A DNA stretch of 12,763 bases from Stutzerimonas stutzeri RCH2. Lineage in GTDB: Bacteria; Pseudomonadota; Gammaproteobacteria; Pseudomonadales; Pseudomonadaceae. Made by a program: the position numbers and the translations under genes. How positions within the stretch are numbered: position 1 is the stretch's first letter; each line of letters opens with the position of its first letter. Location of the stretch: positions 1 through 12,763 of the forward strand of contig NC_019937.1 in assembly GCF_000327065.1 (NCBI RefSeq), read 5' to 3'. The notes under the pieces are model-generated. The model was given only the letters and a program-made list of their open reading frames with translations. It was not told the DNA's origin and did not search any database. Below are positions 5,971 through 11,837 of the stretch, in pieces.

Positions 5971-6164
5971 CCGAATAGCTCAGCAGCCAAGCCCAGGTTG
6001 CTGAGCCACACTGGGTTGTCATGTACCACCTGCACCCAGATCAACGCGGGCTCCATGTTCAACACAGGCTCAACCGGAGCTGTCGTGAGGACAGCCCATA
6101 GCCAGGCCACCGCCAGCCTGACCACCAGGCGAATGAGGATTTGTTTCAAGACCGTTTTAAACAT
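5967..6164 (-). CDS. Small hydrophobic protein, 65 aa, probable inner-membrane peptide
   Basis: Begins MFKTVLKQILIRLVVRLAVAWLWAVLTT, a basic-hydrophobic segment that can form one membrane helix, followed by a Trp-containing tail. No family is recognised. Pseudomonas-like codon use and a clean stop overlapping the convergent gene by 4 bases support it. A GGAG Shine-Dalgarno lies 10 bases upstream of ATG 6164, inside the loop of an 8-bp inverted repeat (6165-6172 with 6187-6194), so translation may be controlled by that hairpin. It resembles in size type I toxins or small membrane modulators, but nothing shows toxicity. Confidence 0.5.
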   Translation of the reverse strand: MFKTVLKQILIRLVVRLAVAWLWAVLTTAPVEPVLNMEPALIWVQVVHDNPVWLSNLGLAAELFG

Positions 6165-6194
6165 CGTTCGTCATCTCCATGAAAAGGACGAACG
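6165..6194 (-). promoter_or_regulatory. Hairpin around the ribosome binding site of the 65-aa membrane gene
   Basis: CGTTCGTC (6165-6172) and GACGAACG (6187-6194) are perfect complements with a 14-base loop that carries GGAG on the minus strand. The stem ends one base before the start codon. This may control translation or be a protein operator. Confidence 0.45.
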
Positions 6195-6269
6195 TATTTA
6201 TAACGTCACGACATCAGCCTCTCGCCAAGGGTAATTCCGAGATATCTGCAAAAAGCCGAGCAAGGTGTC

Positions 6270-6303
6270 CGGCAAGCATGCCGATGTCAGATAACCCTAG
6301 GCG
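6270..6303. other. Candidate minimal replication origin
   Basis: TCAGATAAC (6287-6295) follows the dyad CGGCA-agca-TGCCG (6270-6283). From memory, the minimal ColE2 origin contains the same TCAGATAAC string and lies just downstream of rep, as this does on the rep strand, beyond the two large repeats. A 9-base match is weak, so this is a suggestion only. Confidence 0.25.
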
Positions 6304-6423
6304 TGGCCTTGCAGGGGATCTGGTTTAGAAGGGCTCTCTGTTCTCTGTTAGTAAAAGCAAAGCAGCTACGCTGGGGGCAGGCTAAAGCCACCCTAGTAGT
6401 AGCCACACACCATTTCACACTGG
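6304..6423. repeat. Direct repeat downstream of rep, copy 1 (120 bp)
   Basis: Starts TGGCCTTGCAG and ends CACCATTTCACACTGG. It is nearly identical to copy 2; the differences cluster near GTTCTCTGTTAG against GTTCTCTTTTGG and at a 2-base indel. The core with GTAAAAGCAAAGCAGC is exact. Right after it a 9-bp inverted repeat TCACACTGG/CCAGTGTGA (6415-6423/6432-6440) is found. Probably part of the origin or of copy-number control. Confidence 0.9.
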
Positions 6424-6446
6424 CTAGATGTCCAGTGTGAGTGATA

Positions 6447-6568
6447 TGGCCTTGCAAAGGGGATCTGGTTTAGAAGGGCTCGCTGTTCTCTTTTGGTAAA
6501 AGCAAAGCAGCTACGCTGGGGGCAGGCTAAAGCCACCCTAGTAGTAGCCACACACCATTTCACACTGG
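6447..6568. repeat. Direct repeat downstream of rep, copy 2 (122 bp)
   Basis: Second copy of the unit, offset 143 bp from copy 1 and ending 27 bases from the rep stop. Such long units are unlike classical 17-22 bp iterons. A recent tandem duplication of an origin segment is the simplest reading. Confidence 0.9.
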
Positions 6569-6595
6569 ACAAACGTACAGAAGCACGTGCAGGCA

Positions 6596-7981
6596 TTAGT
6601 CCTTGAGCGCATTGAACACCGTCCTGGATGTGACCCCAAGCTGCTTAGCTATCGCAGATGCGCTAAGCCCCTTCCCTTTGAGCGCACGGATTTCTGAGGC
6701 CCTGTCTGCTGCTTTCTGCTTGCGTTCCTGGTCATACTCAGAACGATCTTTAACACCAGCGGCTCGACGCTTGGCACGTTCCCGCTCAGTGTTTCGCTCG
6801 CGCGCCAGGTCAGGGGTGATGATCGTTCGGAGCTGCCGTTGCTCCTCATCTGTGATGTCGAAAATGTCGATCAGCGTTTGGTTCTTCGGCGTGTAAAGCG
6901 TCGGCCATTTGCGACCGCCGAACTCGATGGACTGTCCTTCCGCATAGGCCTTGGCCTTGTTGCGCAGCGTGCCCAACTCGTCGGCAGCAAACTTCCAGGA
7001 CGGATCGAGCTGCTTGGAAAGCTCATGGGCCTCGTGATGAAAGATCGCAGGGTGAACCGCACCCGACAGACACAAGAAATTCATCTGCCAGTGCAGTGCT
7101 GTGGTGCGCATCGAGTTCTCACCCACGCTCCAGCCACCGCGCAGCTGGCCCAGAGTGCGCAGATCCTCAAGTCTGGCCCAGGCCAGTGATCTACCGTTAT
7201 AGCCCTTGAACTTGTCAGCCTTGGGGTTATCTGCGGCCAATTTGAGCCTGGTTTCGCGAGCCGCCTTCTGAACAGCGCGGTCAGTACGCAGCAGCTGAAG
7301 CTCAGACCGGGTGAACGGCAGCAGCTGCTCGGCCAGTTGCTCGAAGTCGTAAGACACGGGGCTGCTCATCGAGCCCTGAACATCGACTACATGCACTCGC
7401 TCACCAGAAACGCTGTGTACCGACTTAACAAGGCGCAGGACGCGCGATGCATCCCGAGCTTGCCTGTCAGCCCCCAAAGGTTCCAGCGCCTCAACCAGGG
7501 CCTTCTGGCACGCATTCCAGCGGGGTAAGGCGGCACGCGGTAACGCCCCACTCAAAAGCCACTTGGCCTGAAGGCCTCGACCGCTGAAAACCACCAGAGA
7601 GGGCAACGGGATGCCATGATCAGCGCACCAAAAATGTAGCGTACGGATCTGCTCGTCGGTCGACCGATGGGCCATTAGCTCAGATTTGTAAGTGTCGAGA
7701 TCAACGAACAACAGACCGACGCGAGCTAGATTGACCACACGTCGATTAGGCACGACGAACTCAGCTTGTGATATCCAAGTGTCTCGGCTGTAGTCGACCA
7801 GGCCAAGAACCGTAGGCATTTCACTGAGTGGGTAGCTGCGCTGACGTTTCTGAACGCCGTCCTTCCACAGCAACGAGAAAAAGCCGTGGCGTGGCGAGAC
7901 AGGGTGATAGAGCTCGGCTTCTGACGTGGCGTCAAAAAGCTCCAGCTGGACGTCTGTAGGTTGAAGAATTAGTGCTGACAT
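6596..7981 (-). CDS. repA: Plasmid replication protein with primase-like core (ColE2/pPT23A-type)
   Basis: A 461-residue initiator. It shows the archaeo-eukaryotic-primase pattern: LLFVDLD with D94 and D96, then VVFSGRGLQAKWLL (residues 131-143), then DASRVLRLVKSVH (177-189), equal to the usual D-x-S-R-x-L-R motif. The middle (about 250-400) has no motif I know, followed by a charged helix (RERNTERERAKRRA) and a C-terminal helix-turn-helix (GLSASAIAKQLGVTSRTVFNAL) for origin binding. By analogy with ColE2 and P. syringae pPT23A-family RepA it would bind an origin downstream of its gene and make the primer. ATG 7981 is chosen over GTG 7990 because AGGTG lies 6 bases upstream. Translation appears controlled by a counter-transcript, leader ORF and pseudoknot upstream; two 120-bp repeats follow the stop. 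Confidence 0.9.
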   Translation of the reverse strand: MSALILQPTDVQLELFDATSEAELYHPVSPRHGFFSLLWKDGVQKRQRSYPLSEMPTVLGLVDYSRDTWISQAEFVVPNRRVVNLARVGLLFVDLDTYKSELMAHRSTDEQIRTLHFWCADHGIPLPSLVVFSGRGLQAKWLLSGALPRAALPRWNACQKALVEALEPLGADRQARDASRVLRLVKSVHSVSGERVHVVDVQGSMSSPVSYDFEQLAEQLLPFTRSELQLLRTDRAVQKAARETRLKLAADNPKADKFKGYNGRSLAWARLEDLRTLGQLRGGWSVGENSMRTTALHWQMNFLCLSGAVHPAIFHHEAHELSKQLDPSWKFAADELGTLRNKAKAYAEGQSIEFGGRKWPTLYTPKNQTLIDIFDITDEEQRQLRTIITPDLARERNTERERAKRRAAGVKDRSEYDQERKQKAADRASEIRALKGKGLSASAIAKQLGVTSRTVFNALKD

Positions 7982-8052
7982 GGCCACCACCTAGCTCTTG
8001 ATGAGCGAAGGTGGCGACCTGAAATGCTTGATTTTCTGCGGATGTAGTGCAT
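7969..8052 (-). CDS. rep leader peptide, 27 aa (RepY-like role)
   Basis: ORF from ATG 8052 to TAA 7969-7971, product beginning MHYIRRKSSISG. AGGG lies 7 bases upstream. It spans the 5' arm of the hairpin hiding the rep Shine-Dalgarno, and its stop lies inside rep, overlapping by 13 bases. In ColIb-P9 (IncI-alpha) the repY leader, of similar length, opens an equivalent hairpin and couples to repZ; the position, size and overlap here are the same design. The peptide sequence itself is probably unimportant. Its ATG also overlaps the -10 box of the antisense promoter. Confidence 0.6.
   Translation of the reverse strand: MHYIRRKSSISGRHLRSSRARWWPCQH
7982..8019 (-). promoter_or_regulatory. Hairpin sequestering the rep ribosome binding site
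   Basis: On the minus strand GGUCGCCACC (8010-8019) can pair along all 10 bases, with two G-U pairs, to GGUGGUGGCC (7982-7991), which carries the rep Shine-Dalgarno and ends directly at the ATG. The loop is 18 bases. The 5' arm also contains GGUCGCC, the partner of the upstream target loop. This is the counterpart of structure III in IncI-alpha/IncB plasmids. Confidence 0.65.
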
Positions 8053-8057
8053 AAAAT
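8028..8057 (+). promoter_or_regulatory. Promoter of the antisense RNA
   Basis: TTGATT (8028-8033), 18 bp, TAAAAT (8052-8057), a good sigma-70 match. It faces right, against rep, and predicts a start near 8064. Confidence 0.65.
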
Positions 8058-8063
8058 GACCCT

Positions 8064-8147
8064 GTATTTACCGAGAGGGGTCGAAGTTACGGTCGCCAAA
8101 CTATAAACTTCGATCCCAGATTAAAGCCCGCGCCCTGCGGGCTTTTT
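8064..8147 (+). ncRNA. Counter-transcribed RNA controlling rep
   Basis: About 85 nt, complementary to the rep mRNA leader. It has one main stem-loop: 8077-8088 pairs with 8106-8117 (12 bp, one G-U), with a 17-base loop holding GGTCGCC. A terminator hairpin and T run follow. The mRNA copy of the loop reads UUUGGCGACC, which includes the UUGGCG string known from IncI-alpha and IncB target loops. It should pair with the rep leader, block the leader ORF and prevent the activating pseudoknot, so it sets copy number and incompatibility. It contains no credible ORF. Confidence 0.7.
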
Positions 8148-8149
8148 TC
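8123..8149 (+). terminator. Terminator of the antisense RNA
   Basis: AAAGCCCGC, loop GCCCT, GCGGGCTTTTTT: a 9-bp stem followed by a T run on the plus strand. On the minus strand only UUUAAU follows, so the rep transcript would mostly read through. Confidence 0.85.
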
Positions 8150-8194
8150 TGTCTGCTGCTTTTTTGATTCTTCTGGCTACAGCAAACGGATTTG

Positions 8195-8206
8195 GACATC
8201 ATATCA
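8195..8206 (-). promoter_or_regulatory. Possible rep promoter (extended -10)
   Basis: On the minus strand TGATATGAT gives TATGAT (8198-8203) with an upstream TGn, but the -35 region is poor. A start near 8191 would place the target stem-loop about 75 bases into the mRNA. Read-through from mobA is the alternative. Confidence 0.3.
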
Positions 8207-8233
8207 AAAATATCGGCTCACTCCAGAAGATTG

Positions 8234-9913
8234 TTAGAGCCCGTATTCATCTTCCTCGCGTCGCTTGGGCCCACGCTCTTTCTGCTCTTCCTTCCATCGC
8301 TCAGCCGCATTTCTCAGCACCTCCGATTTGAACGTAAGCCCCGGATTCTCTGCCTTTAGCTTCTCAACCATGGCGAGCGGTGACCGCGTTTCCTCGACCT
8401 GACGTTCAGCCTTATGCAGACGCTCAAGCTCTTTAAGATCGTGCCTCGCCTCAATTAACTGCTCGTTCAAGGCCTTGCGATACAACCTCATGTCGTCGAG
8501 CTGCAATTTGCCGCGCTCAGGCTCGACAAAGTTATACCCTGTGACCACAGATACTTTAAATGCCAGCTTATTAGTAAAGGCACTAACGAAGTTCTTTATT
8601 CCATTTTTTACCGCTGAACTCTTCTTCTTTTCTGGAAAGGGCATTGAGACGGCTGCTGCCGCTTTCTTCGCCTGGGCTTTTTTCCACGAATGGAACGCCT
8701 GGATGAGTTCATCAAGAATCGCATTGCCGGTTTTACCAACTGAAGTATCTGAAACTGCATCCGTAGATACTCCACCGCCACCGCCACCGCCACCGCCAAG
8801 CGCTGCTGAACTTCCTCCACCGCCAGCAGAAAGAGCCCCCGCTTTCATCAGCCCAGGATTTTCACGAATGCAATCAGCAGCAAGATTATTGATAGTACTG
8901 TCGATACTGCCCAGCTCGTCTTTAAGAGCTTCCGCTGTTTCTGTAAGCTCTCGCTCTGCTCGTGGATCAATGTTCTTTGCTCGCTCAGCTTCTTCCGTGC
9001 GCTTACCATGTCGCCCTTCAACTTCCGATGCGCGCTCAGCAATTGCTGCATCGTATCTGGATCCAGCGCTGCCTCTTGAAGCTTCGAACGCTTCTCGGCG
9101 TTCTTCGTAACGTTTTCCAATCTCCGCAAAAGATTGTTTTCCATACAGCTCACCTTCAAGACGAATAGCCTTGCTCATTTCTGGGAATTTGAAAGAAAAA
9201 TAGTCCTCACCTTTGCGCGTAATGGTTGCGCCATGACTTTCTAAAAACTTAGTCATGTCCTCGCGGCTATTTATCGCACCTGCATCGATCTGGCGGTCGA
9301 TGGCTTCGACGACCTGGCGGCGGATCGTTTTGTTGTCTTTTTCAGTATCGAAAACAGGCTCTTTCAGCTCCCGCGAAATGCTTGGATCTCGGGGGTTTTG
9401 AAGCCCGTACTTTTCACAGATATGGTCAACGAAAGCGTCGTTCTGATTGAGGTACGCCTGGTTGTTGCCGGGGCCGCGCTTGCCATCGTAATTAGGCGGA
9501 AAGGGGTTGAAGTAGAGACCCGATTCCAAGCTCACGCGGGGGATCATGTAATGCAGCTCAAGCCGATCCAGGTGCGAATGCTGGACGACCAGCAGCGCCT
9601 TGGAATCATCGTTTTTAAAGCCCGCATAAGCGAACGAGCGCAGCTCCTCGATCAGGGCTTCTTTCATGCCTGGGGTGCTGTTGATTTTGTCCGTTTCGTC
9701 TTTCGTAAAGCTGAGCACGCCTGACGTATAGCGGTTTTTGAACGACAAGCTGTCGCACAGCGCACGCATCTGTATCGGGTCACCTTCTAGCAGCTCAGGA
9801 GCGGGCTCTCGCACCTTCCATTCACCGCAATCCTTGTCCAGGTACTCATCTGCCAGGAAGTAGTCGATAGCCGCTACAGCGACAGCTGTATGCTTCGAGA
9901 GACCATGAATCAT
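8234..9913 (-). CDS. mobA: MobA relaxase, ColE1 (MOBP, HEN-type) family
   Basis: A 559-residue relaxase that nicks oriT and pilots the strand. The N terminus has AAIDYFL with Tyr18, aligned with the catalytic Tyr19 of ColE1 MbeA, then FKNRYTSGVLSF (58-69), shared with that family, then QHSHLDRLELHYMIP with H112, E119 and H121 at the exact spacing of ColE1 H97-E104-N106. The third residue is His instead of Asn. Residues about 250-350 are charged coiled coil, followed by a Gly-rich linker with nine consecutive Gly and a basic C-terminal segment with LKAENPGLTF. It starts at ATG 9913, overlapping the mobC stop as ATGA. A mobB-like gene is nested inside in another frame. No mating-pair genes are present. 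Confidence 0.93.
   Translation of the reverse strand: MIHGLSKHTAVAVAAIDYFLADEYLDKDCGEWKVREPAPELLEGDPIQMRALCDSLSFKNRYTSGVLSFTKDETDKINSTPGMKEALIEELRSFAYAGFKNDDSKALLVVQHSHLDRLELHYMIPRVSLESGLYFNPFPPNYDGKRGPGNNQAYLNQNDAFVDHICEKYGLQNPRDPSISRELKEPVFDTEKDNKTIRRQVVEAIDRQIDAGAINSREDMTKFLESHGATITRKGEDYFSFKFPEMSKAIRLEGELYGKQSFAEIGKRYEERREAFEASRGSAGSRYDAAIAERASEVEGRHGKRTEEAERAKNIDPRAERELTETAEALKDELGSIDSTINNLAADCIRENPGLMKAGALSAGGGGSSAALGGGGGGGGGVSTDAVSDTSVGKTGNAILDELIQAFHSWKKAQAKKAAAAVSMPFPEKKKSSAVKNGIKNFVSAFTNKLAFKVSVVTGYNFVEPERGKLQLDDMRLYRKALNEQLIEARHDLKELERLHKAERQVEETRSPLAMVEKLKAENPGLTFKSEVLRNAAERWKEEQKERGPKRREEDEYGL
8772..8797. repeat. Short tandem repeat (CCACCG)n in mobA
   Basis: Just over four units of the 6-base repeat encode the poly-Gly linker of MobA. 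Unit gain or loss would lengthen or shorten the linker by two residues without breaking the frame. Confidence 0.9.
8848..9144 (-). CDS. mobB: MobB/MbeB-like membrane-anchored mobilization protein, nested in mobA
   Basis: A 98-residue protein fully inside mobA in the +1 frame relative to it. It starts MENNLLRRLENVTKNAEKRSKLQEAAL, matching the MbeB N-terminal pattern (NLL, then LEqxSKxQxxx), continues as a long charged coiled coil, and ends in one membrane helix TSWAVSTVLSIILLLIAFVKILG. In ColE1, mbeB is likewise nested in mbeA, and its product is thought to tie the relaxosome to the membrane. ATG 9144 has AGGTG 6 bases upstream. A TTG 5 codons earlier is less likely. The good SD, coiled coil and clean membrane anchor are not expected from an accidental frame. 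Confidence 0.8.
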   Translation of the reverse strand: MENNLLRRLENVTKNAEKRSKLQEAALDPDTMQQLLSAHRKLKGDMVSARKKLSEQRTLIHEQSESLQKQRKLLKTSWAVSTVLSIILLLIAFVKILG

Positions 9914-10317
9914 GGGGTCACCTTCGACTTCTTTGGTGACCTGGGCTTGCGGCGTTTTCCGTAGCCCTGGGTTCGTAGATCAGTGGTAAACGTTGCGACT
10001 TCAGACACCTCATTTTGGATTGCCGCCAGGCGATACAAAATGAGGTCAGCAAAAGCATTCTCGCGATACAAATTCGCCCATCTCGACAGCATGTTGATGT
10101 TGCCGTTAATGCGGCCAAGCCAGGCGTTTGCTTTTTGAATGTCAGCAGACAGATCAGGTTTCGATATGACGGTTGCGTCTTCGATAAGCTTTTGCAAGAA
10201 CTTCGAAACCGTCAGGTTTGCTGCTTTTGCCTTTGCGTTCAGCATGTCGCGCTGCTTGCGAAGCACAAGCGCGTTAATCTGAACGGTGTCGGTCGGTCTT
10301 TCTATCGTGTCTTTCAT
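9910..10317 (-). CDS. mobC: MobC relaxosome accessory protein
   Basis: 135 residues from ATG 10317 (137 from ATG 10323). The N-terminal part VQINALVLRKQRDMLNAKAKAANLTVSKFLQKLIEDA looks like a ribbon-helix-helix DNA-binding fold. The middle holds GRINGNINMLSRWANLYRE, the MobC family signature (compare GNxNQIAxxxN). The end is very basic (KRRKPRSPKKSK). MobC binds oriT, helps melt the nick region and recruits MobA. I prefer ATG 10317 because AAGAAG lies 6 bases upstream of it but touches ATG 10323. Its stop overlaps mobA by 4 bases, so the two are coupled. Its promoter is at 10478-10507 and the likely oriT lies in its leader. Confidence 0.9.
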   Translation of the reverse strand: MKDTIERPTDTVQINALVLRKQRDMLNAKAKAANLTVSKFLQKLIEDATVISKPDLSADIQKANAWLGRINGNINMLSRWANLYRENAFADLILYRLAAIQNEVSEVATFTTDLRTQGYGKRRKPRSPKKSKVTP

Positions 10318-10360
10318 AGGCATCTTCTTATTGTTGTCAAATAAACGCTTTTGCTTTTAG

Positions 10361-10455
10361 GGGCCTGGGGGAACCCCAGTGGGATTCAAGGGTGAAACCC
10401 TTGACAAGGCCGGAAAATGGCGAAGCCTATTTTTCGAGGAGCCTTGTTGCTTCGC
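10361..10455. other. Probable oriT region
   Basis: Tandem inverted repeats between mobC and its promoter: CTGGGG-gaa-CCCCAG (10365-10379), TCAAGGGT-gaa-ACCCTTGA (10386-10404), CAAGGC/GCCTTG (10405-10410/10441-10446) and GCGAAGC/GCTTCGC (10420-10426/10449-10455). Position next to mobC and the repeated dyads suit an oriT. I cannot place the nick site. Two hairpins in the same order occur at 552-599. Confidence 0.55.
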
Positions 10456-10477
10456 ACTAACAGCCTCAATAGTTATC

Positions 10478-10507
10478 ATCATAATTAGGTTGTTCAGGCT
10501 TTTTCAA
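10478..10507 (-). promoter_or_regulatory. mobC promoter
   Basis: Minus strand TTGAAA (10502-10507), 18 bp, TATGAT (10478-10483). It is close to consensus and drives mobC-mobA through the oriT hairpins, so MobC binding there could repress it. Confidence 0.65.
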
Positions 10508-10535
10508 TTGACAACAAATAAAAGCAAAATAGATT
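10508..10535 (+). promoter_or_regulatory. Promoter of the 57-aa gene
   Basis: Plus strand TTGACA (10508-10513), 16 bp, TAGATT (10530-10535). Its -35 box abuts the mobC -35 back to back with no gap, so the two promoters cannot easily be occupied together. Confidence 0.5.
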
Positions 10536-10615
10536 TTTCTCTAACCAAGAGCCAGGAAAGCCAAAAATTAGTGTTATTCTGTACTTGTTAACCAAATAAT
10601 AAGAGGCCATAAAAA

Positions 10616-10789
10616 ATGGACGCGAAACTGTTAAAAGCCATCACTGATCTAACTGCCGCTATTGATAGAAACACAAAACAAATAGAGCGCTCTGACCCAA
10701 ACAGCCCAATCAACCGAATGAATTCCAAAATGCGTTTGGCATTTGAAGGGTCGTTCCAAACCGAAAAGCCAGATCAGGCAGCTGACTGA
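10616..10789 (+). CDS. Small hypothetical protein, 57 aa
   Basis: Begins MDAKLLKAITDLTAAIDRNTKQIERS, an amphipathic helix, then a polar tail ending QTEKPDQAAD. Not recognised. AGAGG lies 9 bases upstream of ATG 10616, with a promoter further up. Codon use, the SD and its place as the only reading frame in this gap support a real gene. It is divergent from mobC with abutting promoters, so it may belong to mobilization control; that is inference. Confidence 0.6.
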   Translation: MDAKLLKAITDLTAAIDRNTKQIERSDPNSPINRMNSKMRLAFEGSFQTEKPDQAAD

Positions 10790-10939
10790 TCTTGTTAGAG
10801 CCCTCCCCTTCTCCCTTCTAATGAGCGCTCGCTTTGCGCTTTCCCTGCGCACGCTCTCGCTCGCTTGCCGCGAGGCGAGGGCGGCCAATCCCTGGCCGCA
10901 AAGATCAAAAGCAAGGTTGGACAGGAAGAGGAATTGTTG

Positions 10940-10994
10940 TTGCAGCGACAGCGCAGCGTGCTATTATACTCAAATGAGTATGAGTAAATGAGTA
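10940..10994 (+). promoter_or_regulatory. parA promoter and centromere-like operator
   Basis: TTGCAG (10940-10945), 16 bp, TATTAT (10962-10967) with an extended -10 TG. Immediately after it lie ATACTCA-aa-TGAGTAT (10966-10981) and further TGAGTA copies at 10981 and 10989. The ribbon-helix-helix partner of ParA is expected to bind these, repressing the operon and marking the plasmid for segregation. Confidence 0.8.
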
Positions 10995-11001
10995 TTATCA
11001 A

Positions 11002-11592
11002 ATGCGCCGAATAGCGTTCGTACAACAGAAAGGCGGTGTCGGTAAGACCAGCCTAGCGATTCATTCAGCTTGCACGCTGGCCTTCATGGGCCACAAAACC
11101 CTGCTGGTCGACATGGATCCACAGGGCAGCATCCTGGCCTGGTACGAACAGGCGTCGTCACTACCTGAAAAGCTCACGGTGTCTGTGTGCGAAAACGCTC
11201 GGGATCTCGATGACCTGAGCGGCTATAGCTACGTGATCATCGACACCCCAGGGCGACTATCAGCAGCTGTGCTGCCGCACTGCGAGGCAGTGGTCTTGCC
11301 GGTCGCGCCTTCGCCGCTGGATATCTGGGCCGTGGCTGACTCGGTGCAGCTGGTGAAAGATTTCCGCGCCACGCATCCGAGCCTGAAAGCAGCACTGATG
11401 GTCAACCGCATGCAGCCCAATACACGCTTGAGCAGAGAAGTTTTCGACGTGATCAAGGGCTACGAGCTTCCACTGATTCCGAAGCCTGTCGGTCAACGTA
11501 CGGCGTACGCAACCTCGCTAGCCCAGGGCGGCTTTGAAAAGAGCGAAGAAATGCAGGAATTTGCTAAAAACCTGATTAAGTTGAGTAAATGA
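11002..11592 (+). CDS. parA: ParA-type partition ATPase (type Ib)
   Basis: A 196-residue Walker ATPase that moves plasmid copies over the nucleoid. Motifs: deviant Walker A KGGVGKT (10-16), A' LLVDMDPQGS (34-43) and Walker B VIIDTPG (78-84). It lacks the N-terminal DNA-binding domain of larger ParA proteins, which, with the ribbon-helix-helix partner encoded next, makes it type Ib like ParF. ATG 11002 follows the TGAGTA repeats with no clear SD; none better exists in frame. Its TGA stop overlaps the start of the partner gene as ATGA. TGAGTA repeats lie before, between and after the two genes. Confidence 0.95.
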   Translation: MRRIAFVQQKGGVGKTSLAIHSACTLAFMGHKTLLVDMDPQGSILAWYEQASSLPEKLTVSVCENARDLDDLSGYSYVIIDTPGRLSAAVLPHCEAVVLPVAPSPLDIWAVADSVQLVKDFRATHPSLKAALMVNRMQPNTRLSREVFDVIKGYELPLIPKPVGQRTAYATSLAQGGFEKSEEMQEFAKNLIKLSK

Positions 11593-11601
11593 GTATGAGT
11601 A
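11582..11601. repeat. TGAGTA repeats at the parA-partner gene junction
   Basis: TGAGTA at 11582, 11590 and 11596, spaced 8 then 6. The promoter copies at 10975, 10981 and 10989 have the same steps in reverse order (6 then 8). They overlap the stop of parA and the start of the next gene. Confidence 0.75.
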
Positions 11602-11837
11602 AACCAGCCGAAAAAAAACCGCTGATCAGCATCGGAAAACCAAAAGAGAACGTCGCCCAGCTGGCCGCGCAAAATGACGGCCCGAAGCACGCTGAGAAGC
11701 CCGCGCTAAAACGGCTGAACGTCAACATCGATGCGAAGCTGCACAGCCGTTTCAAAAAGACCGTCACCAACAAAGATCAGGACATGACCAATGTCGTGAC
11801 GTCGCTGCTTGAGCAGTGGTTAGCAGTTAATGAGTAA
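11589..11837 (+). CDS. Ribbon-helix-helix centromere-binding protein (ParG-like)
   Basis: 82 residues. A flexible, basic N-terminal tail (1-38, with KKPLISIGKPKENVAQ) precedes LKRLNVNIDAKLHSRFKKTVTNKDQDMTNVVTSLLEQWL, a clear ribbon-helix-helix fold: the strand RLNVNID inserts in DNA and two helices form the dimer. In ParF/ParG systems such a protein binds the centromere and operator, and its tail stimulates the ATPase. It would read the TGAGTA repeats. ATG 11589 overlaps the parA stop; ATG 11595, two codons on, is also possible. Confidence 0.85.
   Translation: MSMSKPAEKKPLISIGKPKENVAQLAAQNDGPKHAEKPALKRLNVNIDAKLHSRFKKTVTNKDQDMTNVVTSLLEQWLAVNE

Noticed and set aside
8608..8820. Second nested frame in mobA after mobB, in the place of ColE1 mbeD
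   Set aside because: Its sequence is dominated by the hexanucleotide repeat (AVAVAVAV) and shows no MbeD likeness, so I treat it as a shadow frame.
8475..9110. 211-aa plus-strand frame opposite mobA
   Set aside because: Antisense of a well-supported relaxase gene; its Pro and Ser runs are complements of the Gly linker and charged coils.
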